Origin: Lysobacter firmicutimachus
Lineage (GTDB): Bacteria; Pseudomonadota; Gammaproteobacteria; Xanthomonadales; Xanthomonadaceae
Assembly (NCBI RefSeq): GCF_037027445.1
Contig: NZ_JBANDL010000002.1
Coordinates: forward strand, 1,922,001-1,986,000
DNA length: 64,000 nt
Direction: 5' to 3'
Shown here piece by piece: positions 17,361 to 26,596 of this stretch (position 1 is the first letter of the stretch; every line of letters starts with the position of its first letter). The notes under the pieces were generated by a model that did no database searches, was not told the origin of the DNA, and was given only the letters and a program-made list of their open reading frames with translations. The position numbers and the translations under genes are program-made.

Positions 17361-17927
17361 ATGGCCAGCTTAGGCATGAACGACGTCAAGACCGGACAGA
17401 AGATCCTGGTCAACAACGACCCGTGCATCATCACCGAGACCGAATACGTCAAGCCGGGCAAGGGCCAGGCCTTCACCCGCGTCAAGTACCGCAGCATCAA
17501 GTCGGGCCGCGTGGTCGAAATGACCATGAAGGCCACCGACAGCGTCGAACAGGCCGACGTGGTCGACACCGACATGCAGTACCTGTATTCGGACGGCGAG
17601 TACTGGCACTTCATGAACCAGGAGTCGTTCGAGCAGGTCCAGGCCGACAAGGCCGGCATGGGCGGCGCGGAGAAGTGGCTCAAGGGCGAGGAAGAATGCG
17701 TGGTGACGCTGTGGAACGGCGTGCCGATCGCGGTCCAGCCGCCGAACTTCGTCGAGCTGAAGATCACCGAGACCGATCCGGGCGTGCGTGGCGATACCTC
17801 GGGCGGCGGCGGCAAGCCGGCGACCCTGGAAACCGGTGCGGTGGTGCGCGTGCCGCTGTTCGTCGGCCAGGAAGAAGTGATCAAGGTCGACACCCGCTCG
17901 GGCGAGTACGTCAGCCGAGTGAAGTAA
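17361..17927 (+). CDS. efp: Elongation factor P
   Basis: EF-P binds the ribosome between the P and E sites and rescues stalling at consecutive prolines. The 188-residue protein has three beta-barrel domains. The modified loop reads [11 protein letters not shown] with Lys34 in the beta-lysylation position, fitting the neighbouring epmB. The ending GEYVSRVK is standard. A GGAG lies 6-10 bases before ATG 17361 (GCAGGAGCTTCAGC). Confidence 0.97.
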   Translation: MASLGMNDVKTGQKILVNNDPCIITETEYVKPGKGQAFTRVKYRSIKSGRVVEMTMKATDSVEQADVVDTDMQYLYSDGEYWHFMNQESFEQVQADKAGMGGAEKWLKGEEECVVTLWNGVPIAVQPPNFVELKITETDPGVRGDTSGGGGKPATLETGAVVRVPLFVGQEEVIKVDTRSGEYVSRVK

Positions 17928-18204
17928 GCCGGTCCGTTCCGCGGCCGCCGCCGGCGGTCGCGGGCGGCCGCGCAAGTCCCGCCGCCGGCCGCGCCTGCGG
18001 CGCGGTTTGCCGGCATTGCCGCTTTCGCCGCCGCCTGCGCGGCGCGGGCGAGGGCGGCGCACAATGCCTTGCGGCGACGCCGCGGCGCTGCGATGCGCAG
18101 CGTGCCCGACGCCACGACCCGTACGCGGACGGCGACCCCGGCCGCGTTTTCGCAATACCCGGCCGACCCGGCCCCGGGCGGTCCGACCCTCCGAGCGAGC
18201 GCAG
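17928..18204. other. Intergenic region between efp and mtaD
   Basis: This 277-base GC-rich stretch just after efp includes a GCGGCCGCCGCCGG type inverted segment that could help termination, though no T-run follows. No convincing gene lies here. It presumably carries the mtaD promoter. Confidence 0.3.
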
Positions 18205-19539
18205 ATGACGACCGAAGCCCAAGCCATTCCCTGCGACCTGTTGATCGAAGCGGGCTGGGTGGTGCCGGTCGAGCCGCATGCGGTGGTGCTGGAAGCCCAC
18301 GCCGTCGCGGTGCGCGGCAGCCGGATTCTCGAGGTCCTGCCGGTCGCCGAAGCGCGGGCGCGCTACGCACCGGCGGAAACCGTTTCGCGGCCCGACGCGG
18401 CGCTGATCCCGGGGCTGGTCAACGCCCACACCCACAACCCGATGACCCTGCTGCGCGGCATCGCCGACGATATGCCGCTGATGGAGTGGCTGCAGGGCCA
18501 TATCTGGCCGGTCGAGGCGGCGGTGATCGGGCCGCAGTTCGTCGAGGACGGCATCGCCCTGGCGATCGCCGAGATGCTGCGCGGCGGCACCACCTGCGCC
18601 AACGAGAACTACTTCTTCCCCGACGTGCAAGCCGCGGTGTACAAGCGCCACGGCTTCCGCGCCCGGGTCGGCCTGCCGGTGATCGATTTCCCGACCGCCT
18701 GGGCCAAGAGTTCGGACGAATATTTCGACCGCGCCGGCGAAGTGCACGATCTGTGGCGCGACGATCCGCTGGTCGCGACCGCGTTTGCGCCGCATGCGCC
18801 GTACACGGTCAGCGATGCGAACTTCGAGCGCATCCGCATGCTCGCCGACCAGCTCGACCTGCCGATCCACCTGCACACCCACGAGACGGCGCAGGAAGTC
18901 GTCGACTCGATCAAGCTGCACGGCCAGCGCCCGATCGCGCGCCTGGACCGCCTCGGCCTGATCAGCGACCGCCTGATCGCGGTGCACATGACCCAGCTCA
19001 CCGACGCCGAGATCGAGCTGTGCGCGCAGCGCGGAGTCAGCGTGGTGCATTGCCCGGAATCCAACCTCAAGCTGGCTTCGGGCTTCTGCCCGGCGTGCAA
19101 GCTCGAGCGCGCCGGGGTCAACCTGGCGATCGGCACCGACGGCTGCGCCAGCAACAACGACCTGGACATGTTCGGCGAGACCCGCACCGCGGCGCTGCTG
19201 GCCAAGGCCGTGGCCGACGACGCCAAGGCGCTGGACGCGTTCCGCGCCCTGCGCGCGGCGACCCTCGGCGGCGCGCGCGCGCTCGGCTACGAGAGCCGGA
19301 TCGGCACCATCGAAGCGGGCAAGCAGGCCGACCTGGTCTGCGTCGATCTGTCGCAGCTGGAGACCCAGCCGCTGCACCATGTGGTCTCGCAGCTGATCTA
19401 CGCGACCGGGCGGCATCAGGTCAGCGACGTCTGGATCGCAGGCCGCGCCAAGCTGCGCGAGCGCGTGCTGGTCGACATCGACGTCGCCGGCCTGCTCGCC
19501 AACGCGCGCCAGTGGCGCGAACGCATCGCCGCGATTTGA
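18205..19539 (+). CDS. mtaD: 5-methylthioadenosine/S-adenosylhomocysteine deaminase (TRZ/ATZ family)
   Basis: This amidohydrolase deaminates MTA and SAH (salvage of methylthio and adenosyl groups) or a related purine. The 444-residue product has the metal site NAHTHNP near the start of the barrel, then LRGIADDMPLMEWL (an MtaD signature), HLHTHET, VHMTQL and the late Asp in GTDGCASNNDLDM. The C-terminal strand EAGKQADLVCVDL is the usual composite sheet. It is followed 150 bases on by ubiG, which uses SAM and releases SAH. That context is agreeable but not proof. The exact substrate is uncertain within the family. Confidence 0.85.
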   Translation: MTTEAQAIPCDLLIEAGWVVPVEPHAVVLEAHAVAVRGSRILEVLPVAEARARYAPAETVSRPDAALIPGLVNAHTHNPMTLLRGIADDMPLMEWLQGHIWPVEAAVIGPQFVEDGIALAIAEMLRGGTTCANENYFFPDVQAAVYKRHGFRARVGLPVIDFPTAWAKSSDEYFDRAGEVHDLWRDDPLVATAFAPHAPYTVSDANFERIRMLADQLDLPIHLHTHETAQEVVDSIKLHGQRPIARLDRLGLISDRLIAVHMTQLTDAEIELCAQRGVSVVHCPESNLKLASGFCPACKLERAGVNLAIGTDGCASNNDLDMFGETRTAALLAKAVADDAKALDAFRALRAATLGGARALGYESRIGTIEAGKQADLVCVDLSQLETQPLHHVVSQLIYATGRHQVSDVWIAGRAKLRERVLVDIDVAGLLANARQWRERIAAI

Positions 19540-19689
19540 ACCTGCGGCGCTCGCGCGGCGTTAACACCGCGGCGCGGGCGCTTGGCCACACTAAGCGACG
19601 GCGGCGCCGCTTCGGCGCCGCCCGACCGGCGAGGACGCGAACCGCGCCCGCGCCGCCATCGACCGGCGACGGTCCGAACGGTAGACACC

Positions 19690-20457
19690 ATGAGCGCTCA
19701 CAGCACCGCCCCCCAATCCGGCGACACCGGCGACACGGCCTCCGCAGGCGGCGAAAACTTCAGCCAGGCCGAGTTGGACAAGTTCGGCGCCCTTGCCAAT
19801 CGTTGGTGGGACCCGCAGGGACCGCAGAAGCCGCTGCACGCGATGAACCCGGCGCGGCTGGGCTATGTCGCCCAGCGCGTGGAATTGCGCGAGGCGCAGG
19901 TGCTCGACGTCGGTTGCGGCGGCGGCCTGCTCAGCGAGGCCCTGGCCGCGTCCGGCGCGCAGGTGATCGCGATCGACCTGGCGCCGGAGCTGATCAAGGT
20001 CGCCAAGCTGCACCGGCTGGAAACCGGCGTTGCGGTCGACTACCGGCTGCAGTCGGTGGAAACCCTGGCCGAGCAAATGCCGGCGCAGTTCGACGCGGTC
20101 ACCTGCATGGAAATGCTCGAGCACGTGCCCGATCCGGCGGCGATCGTTCGCGCCTGCGCCAAGCTGCTCAAGCCCGGCGGGCGCCTGTTCCTGTCCACTC
20201 TCAACCGCACCCCGGCGGCGTTCGCGCTGGCCATCGTCGGCGCCGAATACGTGGCCCGGGTGCTGCCCAAGGGCACTCATCAGTACCGCGATTTCATCAA
20301 GCCCTCCGAGCTGGCGGGTTGGCTGCGCGAGGCCGACCTGCAGCTGGAAGACGTCAGCGGCCTGATGTACGAACCCTGGCGCAACGCGGCGCGGGTGATC
20401 TCGCGCACCGACATCAACTACCTGGCCTGCGCGCGCAAGCCCGAGGACGCGGCATGA
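19690..20457 (+). CDS. ubiG: Ubiquinone biosynthesis O-methyltransferase
   Basis: UbiG carries out both O-methylations in ubiquinone synthesis using SAM. The 255-residue product has [11 protein letters not shown] near the N-terminus, the SAM loop [13 protein letters not shown] (from residue 71), [10 protein letters not shown] and [14 protein letters not shown]. The tract [16 protein letters not shown] and the ending NYLACARK complete the UbiG pattern. The first 20 residues are low-complexity. Its stop overlaps the start of gph (ATGA), a classic ubiG-gph pair in gammaproteobacteria. Confidence 0.96.
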   Translation: MSAHSTAPQSGDTGDTASAGGENFSQAELDKFGALANRWWDPQGPQKPLHAMNPARLGYVAQRVELREAQVLDVGCGGGLLSEALAASGAQVIAIDLAPELIKVAKLHRLETGVAVDYRLQSVETLAEQMPAQFDAVTCMEMLEHVPDPAAIVRACAKLLKPGGRLFLSTLNRTPAAFALAIVGAEYVARVLPKGTHQYRDFIKPSELAGWLREADLQLEDVSGLMYEPWRNAARVISRTDINYLACARKPEDAA

Positions 20458-21146
20458 GTGCGGCCGCGGCGGCCGTCGCAGCGTTTCCGAAGGCGGCCTT
20501 GTTCGATCTCGACGGCACCTTGCTCGACAGCGCGCCGGACATGCTCGCGGTGGCCAACCGCATGCGCGCCGCGCGCGGCGTCGGCCCGATGCCGCTCGAT
20601 GCGCTGCGTCCGCACGTGTCCAAGGGCGCGCGCGCCATGCTCGGCGCGGCGTTTCCGGAACTGGACGCCGAGGGGCGCGACGCGCGGGTGCGCGAGTTCC
20701 TCGACCTGTACGAAGTCGAGCTCGGCCTGCACGGCGCGCCGTTCGCCGGCGTCGAGGCGATGCTCGGCCAGCTCGAGGCGGCCGGCTGCGTATGGGGCAT
20801 CGTCACCAACAAGCCCGAGTACCTGGCGCGCAAGCTGATGCCCCTGCTGGGCTGGGAAACCCGCTGCGCGGTGCTGATCGGCGGCGACACCCTGGCCGCG
20901 CGCAAGCCCGATCCGCTGCCGCTGACCGTGGCGGCCGAACGCATCGGCATGACCGCGGCGGATTGCGTCTACGTCGGCGACGACGAACGCGACATCCTCG
21001 CCGCTCGCGCCGCCGGCATGCCCTCGGTGGCCGCGCTGTGGGGCTACCGGCTTGACCACGACGACCCGCTGTCCTGGCAGGCCGACGCGATGATCGAGGC
21101 GCCGGCGCAATTGCTCGCCGCCGACGCATGGCCGGCGACGCGATGA
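20454..21146 (+). CDS. gph: Phosphoglycolate phosphatase (HAD family)
   Basis: The enzyme hydrolyses 2-phosphoglycolate, a DNA-repair and metabolic by-product. The 230-residue product has HAD motif [11 protein letters not shown] (Asp18, Asp20), motif [12 protein letters not shown], motif III near [10 protein letters not shown] and motif [10 protein letters not shown]. The cap domain begins after DSAPDM, as in Gph. It is translationally coupled to ubiG by an ATGA overlap, and the next gene overlaps its stop in the same way. Confidence 0.92.
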   Translation: MSAAAAAVAAFPKAALFDLDGTLLDSAPDMLAVANRMRAARGVGPMPLDALRPHVSKGARAMLGAAFPELDAEGRDARVREFLDLYEVELGLHGAPFAGVEAMLGQLEAAGCVWGIVTNKPEYLARKLMPLLGWETRCAVLIGGDTLAARKPDPLPLTVAAERIGMTAADCVYVGDDERDILAARAAGMPSVAALWGYRLDHDDPLSWQADAMIEAPAQLLAADAWPATR

Positions 21147-21880
21147 GCGCCGCCGGCGAGGCCGACGAGCAGGCCCTGCACGAATTCGCCGGCAAATGGC
21201 GCGCGCGCTGGCCGGAGTGGTCGGTGGCCGAGGTGTTCGTGCCGCGCGCCGAGCGTGCCACCGCGCTGGCCTGGGCCGCGCTGCAGCAAGAGCTGACCGA
21301 TGCCGCCTGGGGCGGCAGCGACGCCGCGCCGGGCGAGGCCAAGCTCGGCTGGTGGATGGAAGAACTGCAGGGCTGGACCCAGGGGCGGCGACGCCATCCG
21401 CTGGGCCTGGCCCTGCAAAGGCGCCCGGCGCCGTGGGCGGCGCTGGCGGCGGCCCTGCCGGGCCTGCGCGACAGTCGCGAGCGGCCCGGCGACCGCGGCG
21501 AGGCCTACGACGCCTTGCGCCCGCTGGCCGAGGCCGCGGCCGCGATCGATGCGGTCCTGTTCGAGCCGGTGCCCGGCCAGTTGCCGGTCGCCGCGGTACC
21601 GGCGATCCAGGCCGCCCTGCTGGAGGCGCGCCTGCTGCTGCAGGGCGACGCCGCCGTGCCGCTGAGCGTGGTCGCGCGGGCCCTGGCGCGCCCGGGCGAG
21701 GGCGCCGCGGCGGAATGGGGCCGGGAACTGCTGGCGCAATGGCCCCACGGCGGCGGCGCCACGGTGCCGCGACGGCTGTGGACGGCCCTGGCCCGGACCC
21801 GCCTGCAGCGCGGCGATGCGGCCCGCCCGCTGTCGCCGTGGACGGCGTTGCTGGCGGCCTGGCGCGGGGCCCGCAACTGA
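21143..21880 (+). CDS. Squalene/phytoene-synthase-like protein, catalytic motifs degenerate
   Basis: The 245-residue alpha-helical protein starts at an ATGA overlap with gph. An alternative ATG lies at 21128. The region VPRAERATALAWAALQQELTDAAW, followed by GEAKLGWWMEEL and HPLGLAL, follows the squalene/phytoene synthase scaffold. In true synthases the first helix ends in an Asp-rich DDxAD motif. Here it reads ELTDAAW, so prenyl-diphosphate chemistry is doubtful. The gene completes the coupled ubiG-gph unit, and a link to quinone or isoprenoid metabolism is only inference. Confidence 0.55.
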   Translation: MSAAGEADEQALHEFAGKWRARWPEWSVAEVFVPRAERATALAWAALQQELTDAAWGGSDAAPGEAKLGWWMEELQGWTQGRRRHPLGLALQRRPAPWAALAAALPGLRDSRERPGDRGEAYDALRPLAEAAAAIDAVLFEPVPGQLPVAAVPAIQAALLEARLLLQGDAAVPLSVVARALARPGEGAAAEWGRELLAQWPHGGGATVPRRLWTALARTRLQRGDAARPLSPWTALLAAWRGARN

Positions 21881-21968
21881 GCGTTGCAGGGCCGGGGCCG
21901 GGCCGGCCGTCCCCAGCCGCTAGAATGGCGGCGTTGCGTTCCCCCCACGCGCCCCCATTTCAGCCGTC

Positions 21969-22907
21969 GTGAACCCTCCCAACGCTCCTGCGCTCAAGCC
22001 CGTTTTGCCCGATGTCGCCTTCGACGCCGCCGCCGCGGCGCGGCCGCTCGACTGGGTGGGCATGTCCAATATCGCCTTGCCGCTGCGGATCGCCGCCGGC
22101 GACGGCAGCGTCATCCAGGTGCCGGCCTCGGTCGACGTCTCGGTCGATCTGCGCGATCCCGACGCGCGCGGCATCCACATGTCGCGCATGTACCTGCATC
22201 TGCAGCACGCCTTCGCCAGCGAGACGGTGACCCCGGCCGGCCTGCGCCGCGCCCTGCAAAGCCTGATCGACGGCCAGGGCGGGCTGTCCGGCGCCGCGCG
22301 CCTGAGCCTGCGTTACGAACAACTGCTGCTGCGTCCGGCGCTGGCCAGCCAGAACGCCGGCTGGAAGCGCTATCCGGTCGAGATCGACGCGCGTCTGATC
22401 GACGGTCACCTGCACCTGGGACTGCGTTTCGCGGTCGAGTACTCCAGCACGTGTCCGGCTTCGGCGGCGTTGTCGCGCCAGCTCAATGCAGCGCGTTTCG
22501 CCGCCGATTTCGCTGCCGCGCATCCCTTGTCGACCGCGGTGGTGAGCGACTGGCTGGCCTCCGAACGCGGTCTGGCCGCGACGCCGCACGCGCAGCGCAG
22601 CCGCGCCGACATCCGGGTCGAGTTGCGTCCGGCATTCGACGAACTGCCGCTGGTGGCGTTGATCGACGCGATCGAGCAGGCGCTCGGCACGCCGGTGCAG
22701 ACCGCGGTCAAGCGCGAAGACGAACAAGCCTTCGCCAAGCTCAACGCCGAAAACCTGATGTTCTGCGAAGACGCCGCGCGCCGGGTCGCCGCGGCGCTGT
22801 CGCGCGATGCGCGCATCGAACGCTTCGACGCCGAAGTGGCGCATTTCGAAAGCCTGCACGCGCACGATGCGGTGGCGCGGGTGACAGGGCAGGGCGCGCG
22901 CGACTGA
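21969..22907 (+). CDS. folE2: GTP cyclohydrolase FolE2
   Basis: FolE2 (GCYH-IB) converts GTP to 7,8-dihydroneopterin triphosphate, the first step of folate synthesis. It is often the isozyme used under zinc limitation. The 312-residue product contains VGMSNIALPLR, the GIHMSRMY motif, and YSSTCPASAALSRQL holding the metal Cys162. Near the C-terminus lie ENLMFCEDAARR and HFESLHAHDAVA, both characteristic. The start is a GTG at 21969. The gene is separated from the operon upstream by 88 bases. No Zur box was recognised. Confidence 0.93.
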   Translation: MNPPNAPALKPVLPDVAFDAAAAARPLDWVGMSNIALPLRIAAGDGSVIQVPASVDVSVDLRDPDARGIHMSRMYLHLQHAFASETVTPAGLRRALQSLIDGQGGLSGAARLSLRYEQLLLRPALASQNAGWKRYPVEIDARLIDGHLHLGLRFAVEYSSTCPASAALSRQLNAARFAADFAAAHPLSTAVVSDWLASERGLAATPHAQRSRADIRVELRPAFDELPLVALIDAIEQALGTPVQTAVKREDEQAFAKLNAENLMFCEDAARRVAAALSRDARIERFDAEVAHFESLHAHDAVARVTGQGARD

Positions 22908-23107
22908 ACGCGCGCCTGATTCGCGCCGGCATCCGTCGGCGGTAACGAACTGCATATTTGAGGCGCGTACCGCGCTTCCTCGCATGCCAATGTGCCGAGG
23001 CGTGTTACAGCGCACAGATTGACAGGCCAAATCGTGACGCTACCCACCCCCGGCGCGCGCGCCGCATCGGCTATGCTCGGGTCATTGGATCAGTGACCGG
23101 ATGGGGC

Positions 23108-24829
23108 ATGGGGAAACCCTGGCGTCGGGGCTGGCAGACCCTGTGGGCTCTGCTGGCGATGTGGGTGGCGGCGATCGCGTCGGCGCAATCCCCGGGGCTG
23201 TCCTCGTCCGACCGTCCGGCCTTCCGTGCGCCTGCGTTCAGCCTCGCCCGGCTGGCCCAGGACCCCGTGCCGGCGCGCGTGCTAGCCGGCGAGTTCGACG
23301 GCGCCTTCGAGGCCGTGTCCGGCAGCGAGATCGCCGCGCCGCGGCGACAGCCGATCTGGTGGCGGATCAGGGTGCTCGGCGAATTGAGCGCCGATGCCGC
23401 GCCGCAACTGGTGGTCAGCCGGCCGTACCGGCGCGAGGTCGAGCTGTGGCGCCCGGGCGACGCCGTGCCGCTGCGCCGCTCGATCTACGGGCCCGACACC
23501 GACTTCGATCATTCCACCCGCTTCGTGGTGTTTCCGCTGCCGCAGGGACTGCGCCAGGGCGATGTGCTGTACCTGCGTCTGATGACAGTCGACGTGCTGC
23601 CGTCCAAGGTGACGATCCAGCCGCTGGCCGAGGTCCATCGCGAGGACATGCTGCACGTCGGTCTGCGCAGCGTGGTGCTGACCGCGATGGGCGTGGCTGC
23701 GGTGCTGGCGTTCGGGTTCTGGGCCGGCCTGCGCGAGCGCGGCTACGCCTACCTCGGCCTGACCCTGGTGCTGCAGATCCTGACCCTGACCGCCGACGGC
23801 GGCGAGATGCGCGCGGTGCCGTGGTTGAGCGAGATCGCTCCGGACGGGCGCACCAACGTCGTGCTCAACACCGCCGCGGTGCTGGCCAGCATCCGTTTCC
23901 TGATCTTCTTCCTCGGCCTGCGCACCACCCAGCCGCGGGTCGCGCGCATCCTCGACTACTGCAGTATTTCCCTGGGCGCGCTGCTGGTGGTGTCGGTGTT
24001 CCGCACCTGGAAGCACAGTGCGCTGTACGGCAATCTCAACTTGTTGGTGGTGATCGCGCTGGTGCTGTACTGCACCGCGGTCGCGACCTGGCGCCGGCAA
24101 CGCGAGGCCTATTTCCTGTTGCTGGCCTGGACCCCGCTGATGGCGCTGCTGGTGGTGCTGGTCGGCGCCAATCACCAGTGGTGGCCGGAATACGCCTGGC
24201 TCGAGTACGCCTTCCCGGTCGGCCTGGCCCTGGGCGGGCTCGGCCTGCTGCTGGGCCTGACCTCGAAACTGCAGCAGTTGCGCCGCGACCGCGACACCGC
24301 CAACCGGCTCGCCACCTACGACAGCCTGACCGGGGCCATGACCCGTGCGGCGATCTCGCAAAGCCTGCGCGGCGCGGTCGACAGTGCGCATCGCTCGCAC
24401 CGGCCGCTGTCGGTGGTGTTCTTCGACATCGACCACTTCAAGCGGATCAACGACGAGCACGGCCACCGGGTCGGCGACGAAACCCTGCGCATCGTCTCGC
24501 TGCGTACCCGCAACCGCCTGCGCGCCTACGACCTGTTCGGCCGCTACGGCGGCGACGAGGTGTTGGTTGTGCTGGCCGACACGCAACTGCGCGATGCGGT
24601 GCGGGTCGCCGAGCATCTGCGCGAGTCGGTCAGCGGCAGCCCGCTGTCGATCGACGGCCGCCTGTTGCCGGTCAGCCTGAGCCTGGGCGTGGCCGAGCTG
24701 TTGCCCGGCGAGACGCCGGAGCAGTTGCTCGAGCGCGCGGACGCCGCGCTGTACGCCAGCAAGTCGGCCGGGCGCGACCGGGTCACCGGGCATGCCACCG
24801 AGCCGGTCGAGACCGAGGCGGTGTCGTGA
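23108..24829 (+). CDS. Membrane diguanylate cyclase with 7TM-DISM sensor
   Basis: The 573-residue product has a signal peptide (to about residue 26, AIASAQ), a periplasmic beta-sandwich domain (7TMR-DISMED2-like, about 30-180), seven hydrophobic helices (about 188-385) and a GGDEF domain. The signature is RYGGDEV (481-485), a tolerated variant of GGDEF, preceded by the RAYD inhibitory site (472-475). It is therefore predicted to make c-di-GMP with product feedback, in response to a periplasmic ligand. FDIDHFKRIND supplies the metal-binding Asp. The stop overlaps the next gene's GTG. Confidence 0.88.
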   Translation: MGKPWRRGWQTLWALLAMWVAAIASAQSPGLSSSDRPAFRAPAFSLARLAQDPVPARVLAGEFDGAFEAVSGSEIAAPRRQPIWWRIRVLGELSADAAPQLVVSRPYRREVELWRPGDAVPLRRSIYGPDTDFDHSTRFVVFPLPQGLRQGDVLYLRLMTVDVLPSKVTIQPLAEVHREDMLHVGLRSVVLTAMGVAAVLAFGFWAGLRERGYAYLGLTLVLQILTLTADGGEMRAVPWLSEIAPDGRTNVVLNTAAVLASIRFLIFFLGLRTTQPRVARILDYCSISLGALLVVSVFRTWKHSALYGNLNLLVVIALVLYCTAVATWRRQREAYFLLLAWTPLMALLVVLVGANHQWWPEYAWLEYAFPVGLALGGLGLLLGLTSKLQQLRRDRDTANRLATYDSLTGAMTRAAISQSLRGAVDSAHRSHRPLSVVFFDIDHFKRINDEHGHRVGDETLRIVSLRTRNRLRAYDLFGRYGGDEVLVVLADTQLRDAVRVAEHLRESVSGSPLSIDGRLLPVSLSLGVAELLPGETPEQLLERADAALYASKSAGRDRVTGHATEPVETEAVS

Positions 24830-25674
24830 ACCCGGAGCGCCGCCGGCCGGCCTCGTGCGCGCCGGCGCAGTTGCGCACCGGCGACGTATTGTTGCTGCGC
24901 CATCGCAACGAACTGGCGCGGTTGTACGCCTGGCTCGGCGACAGCGACTACGACCACGCGGTACTGGTCGGCCGCGCCGGCTGCCTGATCGAACTGTGCG
25001 CCGACGGCGTGGTCGAGCCGGCACTGGCCGAGCGCCTGGCCGATCCGGACCTGAGCGCTGCCGAAGCGCGGCGGCCGCAGCAGGCCGGGGGCGAAGCGGC
25101 GCAGGATACCGACCGCATCGCGGTACTCGCGCATGCGCTGTCGCTGCGCAAGCCGGCGCATGCCGGCGACCCGTTGCGCGCGCTCGGCGTGCTGGCCGCG
25201 CTGCGCGAGCGCGACTGGCCGGCGCAGCCGGGCCTGCGTCGGGTGCTGTACGAAGCCTTGCGCCGGGTCGCCGAGACCGGCGCGGAAGCGATGACGGCGA
25301 GCGAATTCGTCTATCGCTGCCTGGCCGAGAATCCGGTCCATGCACGCGACCGTTCGGTATGGCGATTGCCGCCGGTGCCGTCGCGGATGCGCCCCTGCCC
25401 GGACCTGGACGAGGCGGCGCTGTGGGCCCGGATCGAACCCTGGCTGTCGGCGGCGCGCCGCCGCGGCTGGGCCGAGGCCAAGGCGGAGGCGGACATCGGC
25501 GAGGCCGCGTTCGCAGTGGCGCTGGCCCAGGCCCGCGCCCGCCTGGGCCTGATCGCGACCGGGGCCGGCTTGCTGGCGGCCGGACCGCGGGTCGCCAATC
25601 CGAAATGGCTACGTCTGCGCGAACTGGAGCTGTCGCCTTCGTTGCCGGCACTGGGCGCGTTGCTGGCGGGCTGA
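24826..25674 (+). CDS. YiiX-like permuted papain-fold protein, probable catalytic Cys missing
   Basis: The 282-residue product starts with GTG overlapping the cyclase stop (GTGA). LRTGDVLLLRHRNELARLYAWL then DYDHAVLVG (His44) and IELCADGVV follow the circularly permuted NlpC/P60 (YiiX/YaeF) pattern. In active members a Cys-Ser-Glu triplet comes late in the domain. The matching spot here is MTASEFVYRC, with Ala158 in place of Cys. If the alignment is right, the peptidase or amidase is inactive. The C-terminal third is Ala/Arg-rich and unassigned. Coupling to a diguanylate cyclase suggests a shared signalling or envelope role. Confidence 0.5.
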   Translation: MNPERRRPASCAPAQLRTGDVLLLRHRNELARLYAWLGDSDYDHAVLVGRAGCLIELCADGVVEPALAERLADPDLSAAEARRPQQAGGEAAQDTDRIAVLAHALSLRKPAHAGDPLRALGVLAALRERDWPAQPGLRRVLYEALRRVAETGAEAMTASEFVYRCLAENPVHARDRSVWRLPPVPSRMRPCPDLDEAALWARIEPWLSAARRRGWAEAKAEADIGEAAFAVALAQARARLGLIATGAGLLAAGPRVANPKWLRLRELELSPSLPALGALLAG

Positions 25675-25705
25675 GCGCTCGCGCTGCTCAGCCCACGACG
25701 GCCGC

Positions 25706-26596
25706 TCAGGGCGCCGCCGGCGCCTTCGTCGCGCGCACCGCATCGCCGCGTTCGAGCACCAACTGCGGATCGATGCGCACGTCGAACCAATTCATGCCCC
25801 AGTGCAGGTGCGGCCCGGTCGCACGACCGGTCGCACCGACCGCGCCGATGGTCTGGCCCTGGGCGATGCGATCGCCGACGTTGACGTCGATGCGCGACAG
25901 ATGCAGGAAGTTCGAGCTGATGCCGTGGCCGTGGTCGAGCACCACGGTACCGCCGGTCAGGTACAGGCCGGGCTTGGCGAAGCTGATCACGCCCGCGGCC
26001 GGGGCCAGGATCGGGGTGCCGTTCGGCGCGGCGATGTCCATACCGGAATGGCCGGAGCCTTTCTGGCCGTTGTAGACGCGCTGATTGCCGAAACGGCCGC
26101 TGATCCGACCGCGCACCGGCCAGGCGAAGGCCTGGGCGAAGTCGGCGCGGTCGTCGTCGCGTACCCGCGCGGCCACCACTTCGGCCTGTTCGCGCTGGAT
26201 CCGCGCGGCGATCTCGGGCGGCGGGTTGACCGTTTTCGGCGGCACGCCCTGGATGTACTCGGTCGGGAAGTCGCGCGGCGTCACCGCGATGCGCACGGTC
26301 TCGACCCGGCCGGGCGCGGTTTCGACCTGGACCTCGAGCGGGCCGGCCGCGTCGCGGCCGACGCCGAACACCACCGAGCCGTAGCCGGTGCTGCGCAGGC
26401 TGCGCCCGGCGTAGCGCACCGTGCTGCCGGGCGGCACCTTGCCGATCACCATCGCGCCCTGCTGCACGGCCTCGGGGAACACGATGCGCGTATCGGCGCG
26501 CGCCGGCGCCGGTGCGGTGTCCTGGGCCGGCGCGGCGGCGCTCGGAGCGGCCGCCGCCAGGCACGCCGCCAGGACGGCGGCGGGGCCGCGGCTCAT
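25706..26596 (-). CDS. Periplasmic M23 (LytM) peptidase
   Basis: The 296-residue protein has a signal peptide ending near AAAAPSAAA, an N-terminal beta domain (residues about 35-130) and a C-terminal LytM domain. Zinc-binding residues are His and Asp in GHSGMDIAAP and His in HLHWG. It is predicted to cut peptidoglycan cross-bridges or be a regulator of such enzymes. The domain has the glycine-tyrosine pattern YLTGGTVVLDHGHGISSNF typical of active members. Its ATG overlaps the dihydroorotase stop (ATGA). Confidence 0.88.
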   Translation of the reverse strand: MSRGPAAVLAACLAAAAPSAAAPAQDTAPAPARADTRIVFPEAVQQGAMVIGKVPPGSTVRYAGRSLRSTGYGSVVFGVGRDAAGPLEVQVETAPGRVETVRIAVTPRDFPTEYIQGVPPKTVNPPPEIAARIQREQAEVVAARVRDDDRADFAQAFAWPVRGRISGRFGNQRVYNGQKGSGHSGMDIAAPNGTPILAPAAGVISFAKPGLYLTGGTVVLDHGHGISSNFLHLSRIDVNVGDRIAQGQTIGAVGATGRATGPHLHWGMNWFDVRIDPQLVLERGDAVRATKAPAAP

